Of a DNA stretch of 61,000 bases, positions 1 through 11,536 are shown one piece after another. The notes below the pieces were generated by a model, which made no database searches, was not told the DNA's origin, and saw only the letters and a program-made list of their open reading frames with translations. Each line of letters begins with the position of its first letter. Position 1 is the first letter of the stretch. Source of the stretch: Symbiodinium natans (Eukaryota > Sar > Dinophyceae > Suessiales > Symbiodiniaceae); assembly GCA_905221605.1 (NCBI GenBank), contig CAJNDS010002446.1, positions 304,537 through 365,536 on the forward strand, in the 5' to 3' direction. The position numbers and the translations under genes are program-made.

Positions 1-1160
1 TGGGTTTGCCATTCAGAAGGTGCAGAAGAAGCTCCTCTTTGACACGCTCATACCACTGCCTGGCACCCAGCTCGACGGTGGCGGGAGGCATCGAGGAAGC
101 TCGGAGAATTTCTCGAGACTTAAGAATGTCATCGGAGAATTTACAGTTGCCGAAAGAAATTTATGACTCAGGCACAAGCCGAACGAGTGGCTGCTGTGGG
201 ACAGGCAGACTCCTATGATCTCGATGTATCACAAGGAGACCGCAGCGGGAGCAGGGGGACATCGGAGTAGCAGTGTCGACGTTTCAGGAGCTCGTCCACT
301 GCGTGCCAAGAGCTTGGAGCCGACCATGATTTGCATGTGATGTGACAGCCCAGTATCTGAGGCTGCTCATCTTGGAGAAAGAGCCAAAGCTGGCCAACAA
401 GTGTGTTGAGGATGGGCATCGAGTTGCCAAACAACAGTTCACCCCAAACGGCTCAAGCAGCAGTTGACCCTGCGAGGCCATCTGCTCTCATTTCCCTCCT
501 TCGCATGAGTCCGCCTCTTACGGTGGCTTTCCACCTTGCCCTGGCGGTACCTCGCTTTCTGTTGTTGCCGAAGTGGGCACGAGTTCAAGAGTCGTAGCGA
601 GGTCGAATACTCCAAAGGAAGTCCTGCTCATCCACGAGCTTGCAGAAATCTTGAAGGCCGCTGTTGCAATGAAGCGCAGTGGATGCGATTGTGAAGGATG
701 TTGTCCCTGAGCCAAGTGCTCGCAGTGACCAGGTCCTTGATCCTGTAGACGCCAGAGGCTGCATGCCGCAGACTTGGCCCGACATTCCCAGCCACAGTTT
801 TGGTGCACGTGGTGCTGGTTCCATTTCATTGTACTGACTGCTTTGCGGAGGCCTCAGCTGCAGAGGCAGGCGTCTCATCTTCGCGGCTTCTGGTTTTGCG
901 GAGTGCCCGCAATGATGCCGGTCCTGTATTTGAGGCACATTCTACGCCTACTGACATCGCACAATAGCCAGACGCTGCAGTCGGTGCTGCAGTTCTGGAA
1001 GGAGCGGCGATGTGTCCATGTGTCCGCACTCCATGATGTCCCTACATGGATTAGAGGCCTCGGATCATAGAGGAGCATGACAAGATCTTGCAAGGACGAG
1101 CGGGTGTCGAATCTACTCAGCAACTTTGCGGATGCCCTGGTCCCGCCGCCGATTGAGAGC
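1..1160. other. Unassigned sequence with one exon-like open stretch
   Basis: On the + strand, positions 2 to 172 form one open frame with no start inside the window, ending at TGA. It encodes a mixed-charge peptide beginning GFAIQKVQKKLLFDTLIPL. It reads like protein rather than repeat and could be the tail of an exon cut by the window edge. I recognise no domain. The remainder to 1160 has short overlapping frames on both strands with no domain, so I call no gene there. Confidence 0.3.
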
Positions 1161-1163
1161 ACA

Positions 1164-1280
1164 TGCCACCTGTATGTGTATATGTGTGTGTGTGTATCTG
1201 TATATGTATGTGTATAGGTATATGTATATGTATATGTATGTGTAATGCATATGTTTATACACGTGTATCTATATATAGGG
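1164..1280. repeat. (TATGTG/TATGTA)n microsatellite
   Basis: Alternating purine-pyrimidine tract of TATGTG, TGTGTG and TATATG units. The short frames through it on both strands are artefacts of the repeat. Confidence 0.9.
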
Positions 1281-4200
1281 CATGCCCGCGATCTGGAATG
1301 ACCATCCTCCCGGGCTGTGTGCCGCATGCATGCCCGTTGTCCACGTCTGCTGCTTTTGCCCTACGTGCGTCGTCGAATCGGTCACGCATCGCATTCATAT
1401 CCAGATCCCGGGTATGCTGCCGCTCCTCGTGCGAGACGGGGAAGTCTTCTGGAACCCGACAGCTTGGAGCTGAGACAGCAAAAAAGGCAAAAGAGGGGCC
1501 ATGGTCATGTCTGAATGTCTGAAGGGGAGATGCCCCCGAGGTGAACAAGATGACCTGCCTGGTTTTGGAGAAGCTGGAATCTGCCAGCCCAGAGGTCAGC
1601 CCAGAGCCCACATTCTCAAACCTCAGTTGACACAACTGACACTTGACATGCAGTGATCTGTTTCTTTTCAGTTCGCACTGGCCTTCTTGGAATTTTTGCA
1701 TGTGACTCTGCCCTTGCCTGCGCTCCTCGCCGACTTCACATATACCTTCGCAAGAATTCGCAAGCCTCCACGTGAGTGCATGATGTGTATGAACATGGGC
1801 GAGGTGTAGAGGACCATCTGTTGTGAAGGCCAAGCTATGTCAAGGTGAGCAGTCCAATTGTTGCAAGGTCCCTTCGCAGAATGACCAAGCCGCATGCCAT
1901 GATCGGAACTTTCTGCGTTTCTCCCAAGCATCCCAATCTGTACAAAATTTGGCTGTGCAAGCGCATCTGCCACGCCACTCATGGCCTTTGCTGAAGATGT
2001 TCCGATGGACTTGCGTTGGGATCTTACTGCGATCCTACTGCCTCTGGAATGGATTCTTACAAACGTGACTGCATCCATCGCGCATGATCATACATCAAAA
2101 CTGTGGGCTCGGACCCCAAAGACTTCACGCGGATTGTAGGGATGCCGCCAAAGGGGGTAGCCGATCCTACCGGGCAACCAAGGTGCTTGTGATCATCGGC
2201 CTGCTGCTGGGTCCACGCTGCGGGGGCCAGGCGTCTGCGTAAAGATGCATCACGTTGGTTGTGGTGCGCAGAGCGCCATTTGTTGCAGCCTGACGAAGCT
2301 CAACAGCCCTCGAGCTCACTTGCCGTGTGCCGCAAGCATCCCAAAAGACCTCAAAGTCCATTCTAGCCTGTCTCCGTTGGATGCCCTGCCTCGCTTGGAC
2401 TTGTTTTTTTTATTTGTTTTACATTGCATCTGCATGATGCTCTTCGGAGGACGTGCCTCCGCATGCACATGGAGATGCTTCTGAGGAGACCTAAACGTCC
2501 TACCTAGACCTTACAGAGCCACCCCAGAGCCCACCCCAGAATCCACCCTAGAGTCCTAAAGTTGCTGCGGGGTGGCTACGGGTGGCTACGGGTGGCCATG
2601 GGTGGCCACGGCCGCAACACAAGTGACAGGACGTGGCGTGCCGGAGCTCCGAGTTCGGGATCTCTTGGCTGCATCGCGGCTGCAATCCTACATACATATA
2701 CAGACATATATGCAGCACCATTTATCTCAGTTGTTGTGCACACGATGCCAGCTCACAAGTGAAGGCGTGTTCGGAGAGACCTGGAGGTCAGAAGCTCATG
2801 ATATGGCTTAGCTCTGCCACGCGTGCCACACGAGATAACCAGGTCAACGCAGCTCTCAGGTTCTTTATGAGTTGCCGCTCGACGTCCCGCTCCGTGTGCC
2901 TCACATTCTGAGGTGCTTCAAGAGCTTACTGCAGACACGCCATGTGCGGAGCATTTGGAATTAACATTCCCCGCCTGGTGCAGGCAAGGGACCGTGGGTG
3001 CACTCCTGCAAGATCCTGGCATCGCCCAGGCCAGGCGCAGACGTTGCACAGTCAAGGGACCGCCAAGGGCTCCAAGCGCCCTCCACTTCAAGGGAGTTTA
3101 GGGAGCGAATTCAGGTACTACCAGTACTACTGTGCGTGGGTTACTTCGGGGTTACTTTCGGGATCCACTCCCTCTCTTAAACACCCCTAAAGCGGATATT
3201 GCGCAGTGAACATCAGCATGAACAGGTAGCCAATCATCTTCCAGCCTCCCGATGTGTTGTTTGCGGCTCAGTTCTGCAACCATGGAATGGACCGAGAAAA
3301 AGAGTGAGACTGTCGACCTGTGTGAGCACTGCGCGTCAGAGGCTGCTCGCTGAAAGACTTCTCCGAATAGAGAAGTTTTTTTTTGAACGAAGCCCCTTAA
3401 GAACAGAAGTTTACTTGCTGAAGCCGCAGGTAGGTAGCATTTCGCTGCGTCTGCTCCTGTGCCTCTCCTCTCCTGCTTCTGCGTCGGGAGTCTCGGAAGT
3501 TAAGTGGAGATGAGTGGAATTGGATAGTTCCTTGGCTTGGGGTTGCGATTCTTGGCTTGCGGGGTTCGGGTCAAGGGTTCCAGTGTTTCCGGGCTTAAGT
3601 TTTCAGAGTTTTGGGGTTCAGGGTTTACTAGACTGGTTGCACTGATGCGTTCTTTGGCCTTGGCTTTCGACTCCTGGCGCCGCCGAGAAGTGACCTAACA
3701 GAAGCCCTGTAGGTGAGAAGTGCCCCCACAATTCCTGTACTATGCTGAGAGCCCTGAGAGCCCTAAGCCCCATATCCCAAAAACGAGATCACCGAGGTTG
3801 TGCGACCCAGCTTCCCTTGAGGACGACGCTCTTGTGGCCCTCGGGCTCCGGGGGAGGCGTGGTCCGCAATCAGAAAGGCTTAGGTTTAGGGTTTAGGGCT
3901 TCGAGGTTTGCCCCCAGACTCAAAAAAAAAAACATCTAAATCCGAGTTCAACCCACACTAAGTCTTAGATCGGCTCAACTCGCGCAAGTCCTAGAGCCCT
4001 CGCGCCCAAGCTCCGAAAGTTCTCAAGCCCAAAACTCCAAATCCCAAAAGCCTTCAACCCCCAAAGCACCCAAACCCCAGCTCTGAAGTCAAGAGCCTTA
4101 GGCCCCAGAACTTCGAAGTTTTCAACCCCTAAGGCCCTACACTCCAGAAGCCCCCTCTTCAAATCCCCAACCCTGAGCCCTAAACCCTAAAGCCCCTTTA

Positions 4201-6976
4201 ACCCTTGGGCCCTTTCAGGGGTAGATGGACCCCTTTGGGCAGCCACACTCCACAAAGAGCCATGAGAAGCCCCGAAATCCGAAAGCACCAGCAGAGCGCG
4301 AGTTGCCGGCAGGCCTGGAAGTCGACCAATTGGATTGGAGGCAATGGGTTTAGGGGCTTAGGGGGCCTCTGCTTTGTTGTATGCCATCTGAAGGAGTACT
4401 TGGATCACTGCAGTACCTGGGATGGTTTCAGGGTACTTGGGTATCCCGAGCTCGTCTCAGGCAGCCTGACCTGAACTAACGTACATTCCCAGCAACCTCA
4501 ACATCTTCTGACCCCAGGCGACACTCCGATCGGGCTGGCCGACGCTGAGGCGCGGCCCGCAGATGTCAGTACTGGGGGTTCTGCGGCTTCACGGCTTGCT
4601 TTGTGGGACCGATGCTCCGAGGCTCATCCACCTCTACGTGTCATGGCTGCGTGATGCGAAGGACGCTGCCGATACCTTCAGGGTGCTTTTTTTTCCCAAA
4701 CTTGGCACTACTTGGCACTCTCCCTCCTAGAACACACTGCATGATCTGCATGGAAGCCAAGAACTCCCAATCAGACACTCCTCATCATCTCCTCGCCGCA
4801 AAGAAAGCCCGTGAGCATCTCTATTCGCTGACTTAAGAGACCCTGTGGCGAGACCGATGCGGGTCGTCGGGCTGACGCGTGGTCCGTCGAGATGAGTGTT
4901 CGGCTCTGCACTTACAGCGACTTATACACCACGTGCCAGGAGTCCATTGAGTGTTCAGTGTTGTTGAGGCTCCTTCAGGGGGCCCTGATGCCGAAGTCTC
5001 CATCCCTTGTGGACCAATGGCAGGAGGCGGCTCTGCGTTTCATAGCTGCCAGCTCCGACATGACTGCTTTCTGCTCAAGAAAGCCCTCCAAGACCCTAAA
5101 AGCCCATGGGCCAAACCCCAAGCTCCCCTTAAACACGCGCCTTAAGCCTCACACCCAATTTAGTATATTCCCAGCTCACGAGCAGCGCCATCACCTTGGC
5201 CTCTCGCAGCCTGCTCGGCTCCAAAGGTTCCGTGCAGCAAAAAGGCGACAGTTCCGAAGTTCTATAGATCCCCCACTCCACAGAGGCAGTTGAGGACCTA
5301 TGTGAATCCATATAAGAGAGATCATGAGAGATGCGCGAGATTCACGCAATTTGGGTCCCGAAGTCCAACTTTTCATTCTGGGGCACCAGCCCCTCCAGCC
5401 GTGCACCAGCTTCCAGACCTTCGCTTGAAATGGAACAAAGGTAGGAGATGCGCCCTCACTTGCGCCTTTCATGGCTGGGGGGGCTCATGCCGCCAATCAG
5501 CCCCTTGGCAATGATAGAGAGATCTTGTTTGTCTGAGGGGACAAGAGGAAAGTTGGGTTTTTTTTTACGGGCGCCTAAAAATGCACTAGCAGAAGAACCA
5601 GCGGGGCTTTGCCCATAAGCTTCCTCAAGCATTGCGCATAGCCGTCACCACCCGAGGATGCATCAGACCGTGCGGTTTCTGAACAGTCCGGGCCCAAGTG
5701 TCCGAAGGCTCCAATGTCTCATAGTGGGTTAAGCGTTTATAGGATTTCATAGGGTCCGGGACTCTTGTTGGGGGGGGGGGACCATCTTTATTCAGGAATC
5801 CTGACACAAACGGCTATGTGCAAGTGGACCTGGCAAGGGGACCAAAGGCAGAACAATCCCCACAGTTCTTGGCCAAGGTAATGCCCGTGCGTGTTGTCCC
5901 GCTGGATGTCACGGTGGAGGGTGCAGCTGTAAAGGAGCCACGAAGCCTTGCGCCTGGCCTAAGCCCCCCCAAGCCCTTCAGCAACCCATTGAAGAGTTTT
6001 ACTTGAAGAGTTTTACGGCTTTTAGAAGCTGTCGGGAATCATTGAGAATGCGGGTCAGCATCTGCTCGGATGAAGGAGTGCTGGGCGGACGAAGCCACAC
6101 CGGGCACTCCGAAGGTCGAAAGGCGCCTCAGGGTTTCGGGGTGTCCTAGAGTTCGCCGCAAACGATGTCAGCCGCGGGATAAACACTTGGCCATCTATGG
6201 CAACTCAAACCTGCTTGCAGGAGCCACCCGAGCCAGGACAGCTGGGCATGAGGGGCGGGAGGAGGGGGGAGGGGAGGGTCGGTGTTGAAGCAAGTGCTCG
6301 ATGAGCAATCCAGTATTGAAAGCCTTGCTGCGTGATCGGCACGTAGTCAGTTTCTGCAAGGCTTGAGGAGTTGGGCTCCCTACTTGTCTTGTGAGTGTTG
6401 CAAGCTTTTCATAGTCTTCTTGCGGATACGACAGATGCCTCCGTAGCAACACCATTACATCAGATAGAATGATCAAGGGCTTAGGAATTCTCATTGTCAT
6501 CCCTTGGGTGATATAACACGTGTGTGATGTAAGCCATGGTAGACCTGGTGTATCCTCAATATTCTTTCCTCAATATTCTTTGCTCTGCGATTGCGGCAGT
6601 CATTTCGCACAATGTATTAGCGAAAGCCTGCAGTAAGAGAAGTAACAGAATTTGAGGAGACAGCGCGAGTCTGCACTTAAAGAAGCAAACAACTCTGAAA
6701 GGTCTGATGGGATGCAGAAGGTTGACGGTGGGGAGCGCAAAAGTATGTGCGGACACGTGTGAGAGCGAAGTCGAAGAGTACAATATAGCGAACTATGGAA
6801 GGCTGAAGCTGCAGCCCCTTACTAAAACCTTCAAGGATCGGTTGTTCTTCGAGAGGTGTAGTGGTGACAATTGGGAGGAAGGATCGGAGTGGTTGATGGT
6901 AGCATCATCTGCATTGGGCGCAAAGGTACCGCTGACTTTGCGGAGGCTCTTGAAACTTTTCCTACTGAATCGTAGT
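1281..6976. other. Long stretch without a confident gene
   Basis: I find no domain, transposon terminus or RNA gene here. Visible features are short GGGTGGCTAC/GGGTGGCCAC repeats near 2570-2612, telomere-like CCTAAA/TTTAGG remnants around 3880-4200, and short homopolymers. Frames are under about 200 codons and overlap on both strands, which fits decayed intergenic or intronic DNA. Small exons could be hidden here because dinoflagellate exons are short and splice donors are not always GT. Confidence 0.5.
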
Positions 6977-7110
6977 AGGGAATGAGGGAATGAGGGAATG
7001 AGGGAATGAGGGAATGAGGGAATGAGGGAATGAGGGAATGAGGGAATGAGGGAATGAGGGAATGAGGGAATGAGGGAATGAGGGAATGAGGGAATGAGGG
7101 AATGAGGGAA
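6977..7110. repeat. (AGGGAATG)n microsatellite, LINE 5' side
   Basis: 134 bp of perfect 8-bp repeat, about 16.75 units. It lies directly upstream of the LINE, and the same unit recurs at 15002-15094 just after the LINE 3' end. It is either the microsatellite into which the LINE inserted or the 3' tail of an older copy. Confidence 0.95.
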
Positions 7111-7302
7111 GGCTTTTGGCACGAGGTGTGGTGGACCTCCCACCATTCAAAGCCCCGCCCCGAAGTGGGCAGTCACCTTGGAGGTGCTATCCTTCGTGCA
7201 GTTGTAGATTCTTTCTAGACTTCAGTTCCCGAATCGTGCTATGTTCTCATTGCTTCGATGACTGATGTTCTTCAGCTAAGCATGTCTCCTTTCCTTTGAG
7301 CT

Positions 7303-8829
7303 ATGTCGCAAGCCATGGCGGCCAAAGAACAGGCCCCAGGCGAGGCAGCTCCCTCAGCGGAGCAATTGGTAAAAGACGAGCCACAGTTAGACGCAGCTCA
7401 GTACCAGGAGTTCTTGAAGTGGAAAGAACAGCAGGCGCAGAAGGGCGACCGGAATCCCGGCAGCCCGAAAAAACCAAAGATTGATGGTGAAGAACTGACT
7501 CTTTTCAAGCTGAAGCTGAACGAGCTCGATCTGAGCTGGGATGAGATGTCTCCAGAGCTGCGTGACACACTGAGATTGAATGAGCGAGCCAGGGAAGACT
7601 TTTTGGCCATACACGCGCGCTCCAACCTTCAAGCATATGACCCGGCAGCCGGCTGCTTTCCTGAAGAAGCGGCGCAGAGCCGCAAGCGTGACTTCGAGGC
7701 AACTACTACGACGACACCCTCCATAGAGGGGCTGGACCCTCGCATGAACGAAGCTATGATGAAGTACCATTCTGTTAGCGTCCTTCCAAATATGTCGAAG
7801 CTTTTTGAGCAGTGCAATATTTTCTACGAACAGGTGCTCGCCGAGACGACCCACCAGCAGATGACAAATGAGCGCGTCGCCGCGCAGATTCAGAGCTTGG
7901 AAAAGTCCAGGGCTAACAAGACGGTGCTCCTGCATGAGTTGCCACCCTTCACAGGCAAGAGGACCCTTGACACCAATATCTGGCATTTTGTTTCTGGCGC
8001 TGGTCTGGAATATGAGGATATCTCTGCCCTTCATAACCACCTCGTGAGCTCCAGCGCCTCCATGGTACGCGTTGAGTTCCAGACAGAGCAGAAGGCTCAG
8101 ACATTCCTGAACTACATGCGGAACTCAAAGAAGTATTGGAAGGTTCCCGACCAGAGCGACGCCCGACTGCGGGCGGAACAGGATGTTCCCACGGACGACC
8201 GTATCTCCATGCAGCCTTATTTCGCACTTCTGGATATTCTGGGCGAATTAGAAGATGAGTCCAACCTGCAAGTTTGGCGACAAACCCTTCAGATCTGGGC
8301 TTCAAAGCAAGCAAGCGAGCAGCCACTGCTGGCGCAAGTGGCCTACGTCCTGGATGCGAGATATCCTCGCCGGTATTGCTGCCTCCTTTTGCTGTGTGAG
8401 AAGCATTACGACTCCATCTTGGATCGCTGGCACACGGCCTTTTCGAAACGAATGCAGCAGACGATGATGTTGATACAGGCCTTACGCAGGGCAGTCATTG
8501 ACAAGACGACCACATCGAGAGCATCCTATGACAAAGCCTTTGATGTTTCGAACGTAGCGTTTCACCACAATAGCTTCCCCTACCCTATTTTCCCCATGAA
8601 GATTGGTAGAGATCTAGCCACGCTTCTGGAGAGCCACCCGATGCTCCCCTTTCAAGGTGCAGGCGGGCTCCTTTCAATTACTCAGCAAGCTTTTCAGGAT
8701 TATGGGGTTAATTCTGGTGATTTCGGAAAGGGTGCTGCCAAAGGCAAGGGTTCTAAGGCCAGGCCCTCCGGAAAAGGTAGCAGCCTCACGTGGGGCAAAG
8801 GCTCCGTGGACTTCAAAGATACAGCTTGA
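7303..8829 (+). CDS. LINE ORF1 protein, RRM-like domain and Gly/Lys-rich tail
   Basis: This 508-residue frame is the probable RNA-binding ORF1 protein of the LINE, which would coat the element RNA. The N-terminal ~60 residues are acidic, Gln-rich and helical. Around residues 205-270 a segment starting KTVLLHELPPF has the alternating hydrophobic pattern of an RRM-like fold, including a VRVEF strand. The last ~40 residues are Gly/Lys/Ser-rich (repeated GKG), as expected for a basic nucleic-acid-binding tail. The start is the ATG 193 bp after the microsatellite; a second Met four codons later is an alternative. No zinc knuckle is seen. The RRM call is by pattern only. Confidence 0.7.
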   Translation: MSQAMAAKEQAPGEAAPSAEQLVKDEPQLDAAQYQEFLKWKEQQAQKGDRNPGSPKKPKIDGEELTLFKLKLNELDLSWDEMSPELRDTLRLNERAREDFLAIHARSNLQAYDPAAGCFPEEAAQSRKRDFEATTTTTPSIEGLDPRMNEAMMKYHSVSVLPNMSKLFEQCNIFYEQVLAETTHQQMTNERVAAQIQSLEKSRANKTVLLHELPPFTGKRTLDTNIWHFVSGAGLEYEDISALHNHLVSSSASMVRVEFQTEQKAQTFLNYMRNSKKYWKVPDQSDARLRAEQDVPTDDRISMQPYFALLDILGELEDESNLQVWRQTLQIWASKQASEQPLLAQVAYVLDARYPRRYCCLLLLCEKHYDSILDRWHTAFSKRMQQTMMLIQALRRAVIDKTTTSRASYDKAFDVSNVAFHHNSFPYPIFPMKIGRDLATLLESHPMLPFQGAGGLLSITQQAFQDYGVNSGDFGKGAAKGKGSKARPSGKGSSLTWGKGSVDFKDTA

Positions 8830-9834
8830 CCGCATTCTTTATGAAATGGAGATAGTTGACTCCTCCTGTTCGGCTACGTATCAGTTTGTGGATGGCATGA
8901 ATACTCTCTTGGCAGGCCTTAAAGAAGACGATTACACCCCCAGACAATGGGCAGCATGTTGGATGACCCACCTCACGGACCCCTCCTTAACAGATCTCCT
9001 CCCCCTCCCTCGCCCAACTAAGCTTCCTTGGAACCACCCCACTTGGGACCTCCAGTCCGAGGATATCGTCAATTGTTATGGCCCCCTAGATGACCCGATC
9101 CTACTGCAAACCTTTTACATTGTATCATGGTTCATGGATCTCCTTCGAGATATCTGGTGTACCGCAGGAGTACACCTAGCCAAGAAGTACGAGCTAGAAA
9201 AATGGGCTGCCAATTTCGATGCCACTCCCCGATTCTCCCATGGCCCCATATGATAGCCAGCTCTTTCTCGTTGGCGTACGAGCATGCCAAGTTGTTTTGC
9301 CCAACGCCCGCCCCAGCCTTGAAATGGTCCAAAGACATTTTTGACTGGATGCTTCAACCCGATTTGGTCAAGGTCACGACTGACCTCTTTCAGGTATTGG
9401 CTGAGGAAGCCGCCGGGCTTCTCGACGGTGACGATCAAATTTTGTCCCTCATCAAAGGCGAACAGCCCTACACCAACACAGGGGCCGCAGCAGTCGGGGG
9501 CTTCGGCTCCCTATACTTCGATGCAGTCTACTGGCAGTTATCTGTAGTCTATGGAGTGGCAAAAAATCCACAGACTACGCAGCTCCAGGCCCCAAACGAT
9601 GGTTTGGTCCATCTCTTTGAATATATCATACCCCTCCTTACCCTGAACAAAGCAGATGTCAGCAATGTAAGATCCCGAAGCCACGTGAACAAAGGCAACA
9701 TAATGGAAGCACTCGCCCTTATCCTTGCAGAAAGTGGCTCGCATTGGTTAGTGTGGCGGTGCGCGTGGGCAATTTTTGTCCACCAGCATAAACATGTCCA
9801 CCTCCCATGGGTTGTTCAGGTCTCCGTCTATTGA
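8830..9834 (+). pseudogene. Frameshifted continuation of LINE ORF1 region
   Basis: Directly after the ORF1 stop (TGA 8827-8829) a second frame is protein-like as far as 9253 (text such as RILYEMEIVDSS and YQFVDGMNTLLAGL). A frame change near 9215-9250 then leads to a third stretch (IASSFSLAYEHAK, ending at 9834). Composition is Trp/Leu/Pro-rich with no zinc finger or catalytic motif that I recognise. It may be a second ORF1-type domain that was once continuous. The two breaks indicate decay, though errors or programmed shifts are possible. Confidence 0.5.
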
Positions 9835-9837
9835 CTC

Positions 9838-10407
9838 ATGGTGTTTGAGCTGATTTTTCATGATTTTCGTCCAGTCTTTACCGCAGACTTAGCAGCACGA
9901 ATGACGGCAAGCTCCTTCCTTCTATCTCTGCTTTTCCTTTTCCTCTTTGCTCTCGGTGATTTTCTTCTCCTTCTACCTTTGCGTGTTTCTTCTTCCCCCC
10001 CCCTTAAGGACAAGCCGGGGCTCTTGGAGCACTGGCCCCAAAGACAGAGTGACAGTGCGGTGGCTTCCCCGCCACAGATTGACATTAGGGCCCCGGCCCA
10101 AATGATTGACAGTATCAGGCCCTTGAGGCCAAAGATTGCCAATACTCTCGCGCCTAGCGCGCAGAGTGCCAACACTGCGGCCCGTCCGCGTCGGAATGAC
10201 ATTATCAGCCCTGCGGGGCGCAAGAGTGACAGTACTTCGGCTAAACAGCCCAAGACTCCCCACATTATCCGGAGGTTAGGCTTCCGTGGAGTACTCCAAG
10301 CCGTATGCTTAATGAGCGCCCTCTGGGTGCCGGTCCCATACTGTACCTTGGTTTTCCCCTTTCCGAAAAAATTGGGGGATGCCCCTTTCAGGGTTGTGCT
10401 TTTTTGA
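9838..10407 (+). other. LINE inter-ORF region, low-complexity frame
   Basis: A 189-codon frame follows the previous stop in the same frame. It begins with a hydrophobic Leu/Phe-rich stretch and continues as a Ser/Pro/Arg-rich repeat in which DI, DS and N residues recur about every 14-18 residues (short DNA units such as TGACAGTATC repeat between 10040 and 10240). This looks like a minisatellite-derived linker rather than a domain. Whether it is translated is unknown. Confidence 0.35.
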
Positions 10408-11536
10408 GCTAGAGCCCTGCTTTAGGCAACCGTCTGTTGGGAACCCGTTTGCACCTCGTCGCGCCGAGACCCAACACCACCGGCCCACCAGCGGCCGCCG
10501 TACCATCGCGATTTCGAGAAGAAAGAGGAATCGGAAACAGCGCAGCACAAACGGGAACATTAGCTGCATCCATTGCAATTGTGATTTGTGTGACAAAACG
10601 TTTTCCTCTTGCCCCACTAAATTCCGAACCCCAGCCTTACATCTTGCAAACGGTATGCTGGTCCACCACTTTGTATGGTGTCAAGATCACCTTTCGGTCT
10701 GGTTTTTTAGGCGAGGGGTTAGGCATTATCAAGTCTACTATGGTAACAAAGCATATAATCTTTACAACCACATTCACGCCGCGAGAGCCGCCAGCGGCAA
10801 GCCGGGAGGCCACGCCTCCACCAAACAGATTTTATCTAACTTTTTTGCCCTCCATGGGCTGGAAAATCGATACAATCTTGATTTCAGTGGCCACGAATCT
10901 CGCAGTGCGTCAGGGGTCAAACCTTTTCATGACAATTGCCGTTCGCTAGAAGCGCGAACCAGGCGCCACCAACTCCGCAACAGCCGGCGACGCCAGTCCC
11001 GTAGGGACTACCGACGGTGGATACACTCTGTGCTGGAGGGTGGGAAATTTACCCTAGCCCACCCCCGGCGACCCCTGAAAAGGGTAGCTAATAGCCCTGA
11101 ACAACTCAAACGCGCTTACTTTGCTCAGCGCCTCCAGCCCACGATAGGCTCGCGCGCTTCTCTCTTTCGCCGCTACGTTCAGCCCTCGCTGCTGGACCTT
11201 CCTTTCAAACATTTGTCATGGCGACCCAAAGGCAATCTCCTCAACATGGCTACTTGGAACATCGAAACCCTCGTCGGGCTGGGAAAATACCAATCATTAG
11301 CGGAATTCACCATTCGCAAAGGCTTAGATATTCTGTGCCTACAGGAAACCAAATCAACGAGTTCTGACGAAATCTTGACCAAGGGAGGAAAATATCTTTT
11401 GGCAGGCTCCCCGGACGACCCCTCTGCCGGAGTGGGATTTTATATTCCACCAAGAAACCTGCCGCTGGTGCAAGACTTCATACCTTTCTCCGGGCGCCTT
11501 GCAGCGCTAATCTTGCGCACGCAGCCCCCACCGTGA
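10379..11536 (+). CDS. LINE ORF2 N-terminal part: basic region and start of AP endonuclease
   Basis: 385 codons. The N-terminal half has a Cys/His cluster (ISCIHCNCDLCDKTF) and the middle is strongly Arg-rich (RRHQLRNSRRRQSRRDYRR), both plausible nucleic-acid contacts. From about residue 288 the exonuclease-endonuclease-phosphatase fold begins: ATWNIETL supplies the first Asn and CLQETK the catalytic Glu. The frame stops at TGA 11534-11536 just after a run of five C at 11525-11529. The endonuclease continues in the -1 frame from the same spot, so a one-base indel (or a shift) in the C run splits the domain. Confidence 0.75.
   Translation: MPLSGLCFFELEPCFRQPSVGNPFAPRRAETQHHRPTSGRRTIAISRRKRNRKQRSTNGNISCIHCNCDLCDKTFSSCPTKFRTPALHLANGMLVHHFVWCQDHLSVWFFRRGVRHYQVYYGNKAYNLYNHIHAARAASGKPGGHASTKQILSNFFALHGLENRYNLDFSGHESRSASGVKPFHDNCRSLEARTRRHQLRNSRRRQSRRDYRRWIHSVLEGGKFTLAHPRRPLKRVANSPEQLKRAYFAQRLQPTIGSRASLFRRYVQPSLLDLPFKHLSWRPKGNLLNMATWNIETLVGLGKYQSLAEFTIRKGLDILCLQETKSTSSDEILTKGGKYLLAGSPDDPSAGVGFYIPPRNLPLVQDFIPFSGRLAALILRTQPPP

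Noticed and set aside
1255-1833. 192-codon frame on the - strand
   Set aside because: No domain, overlaps a microsatellite edge, and the opposite strand is open to a similar extent.
6977-7110. CRISPR-like array
   Set aside because: The repeats have no spacers; it is a plain microsatellite in a eukaryotic context. No cas genes are present.
6793-7150. Frame encoding SFPHSLIP repeats on the - strand
   Set aside because: A direct read of the 8-bp AGGGAATG microsatellite.
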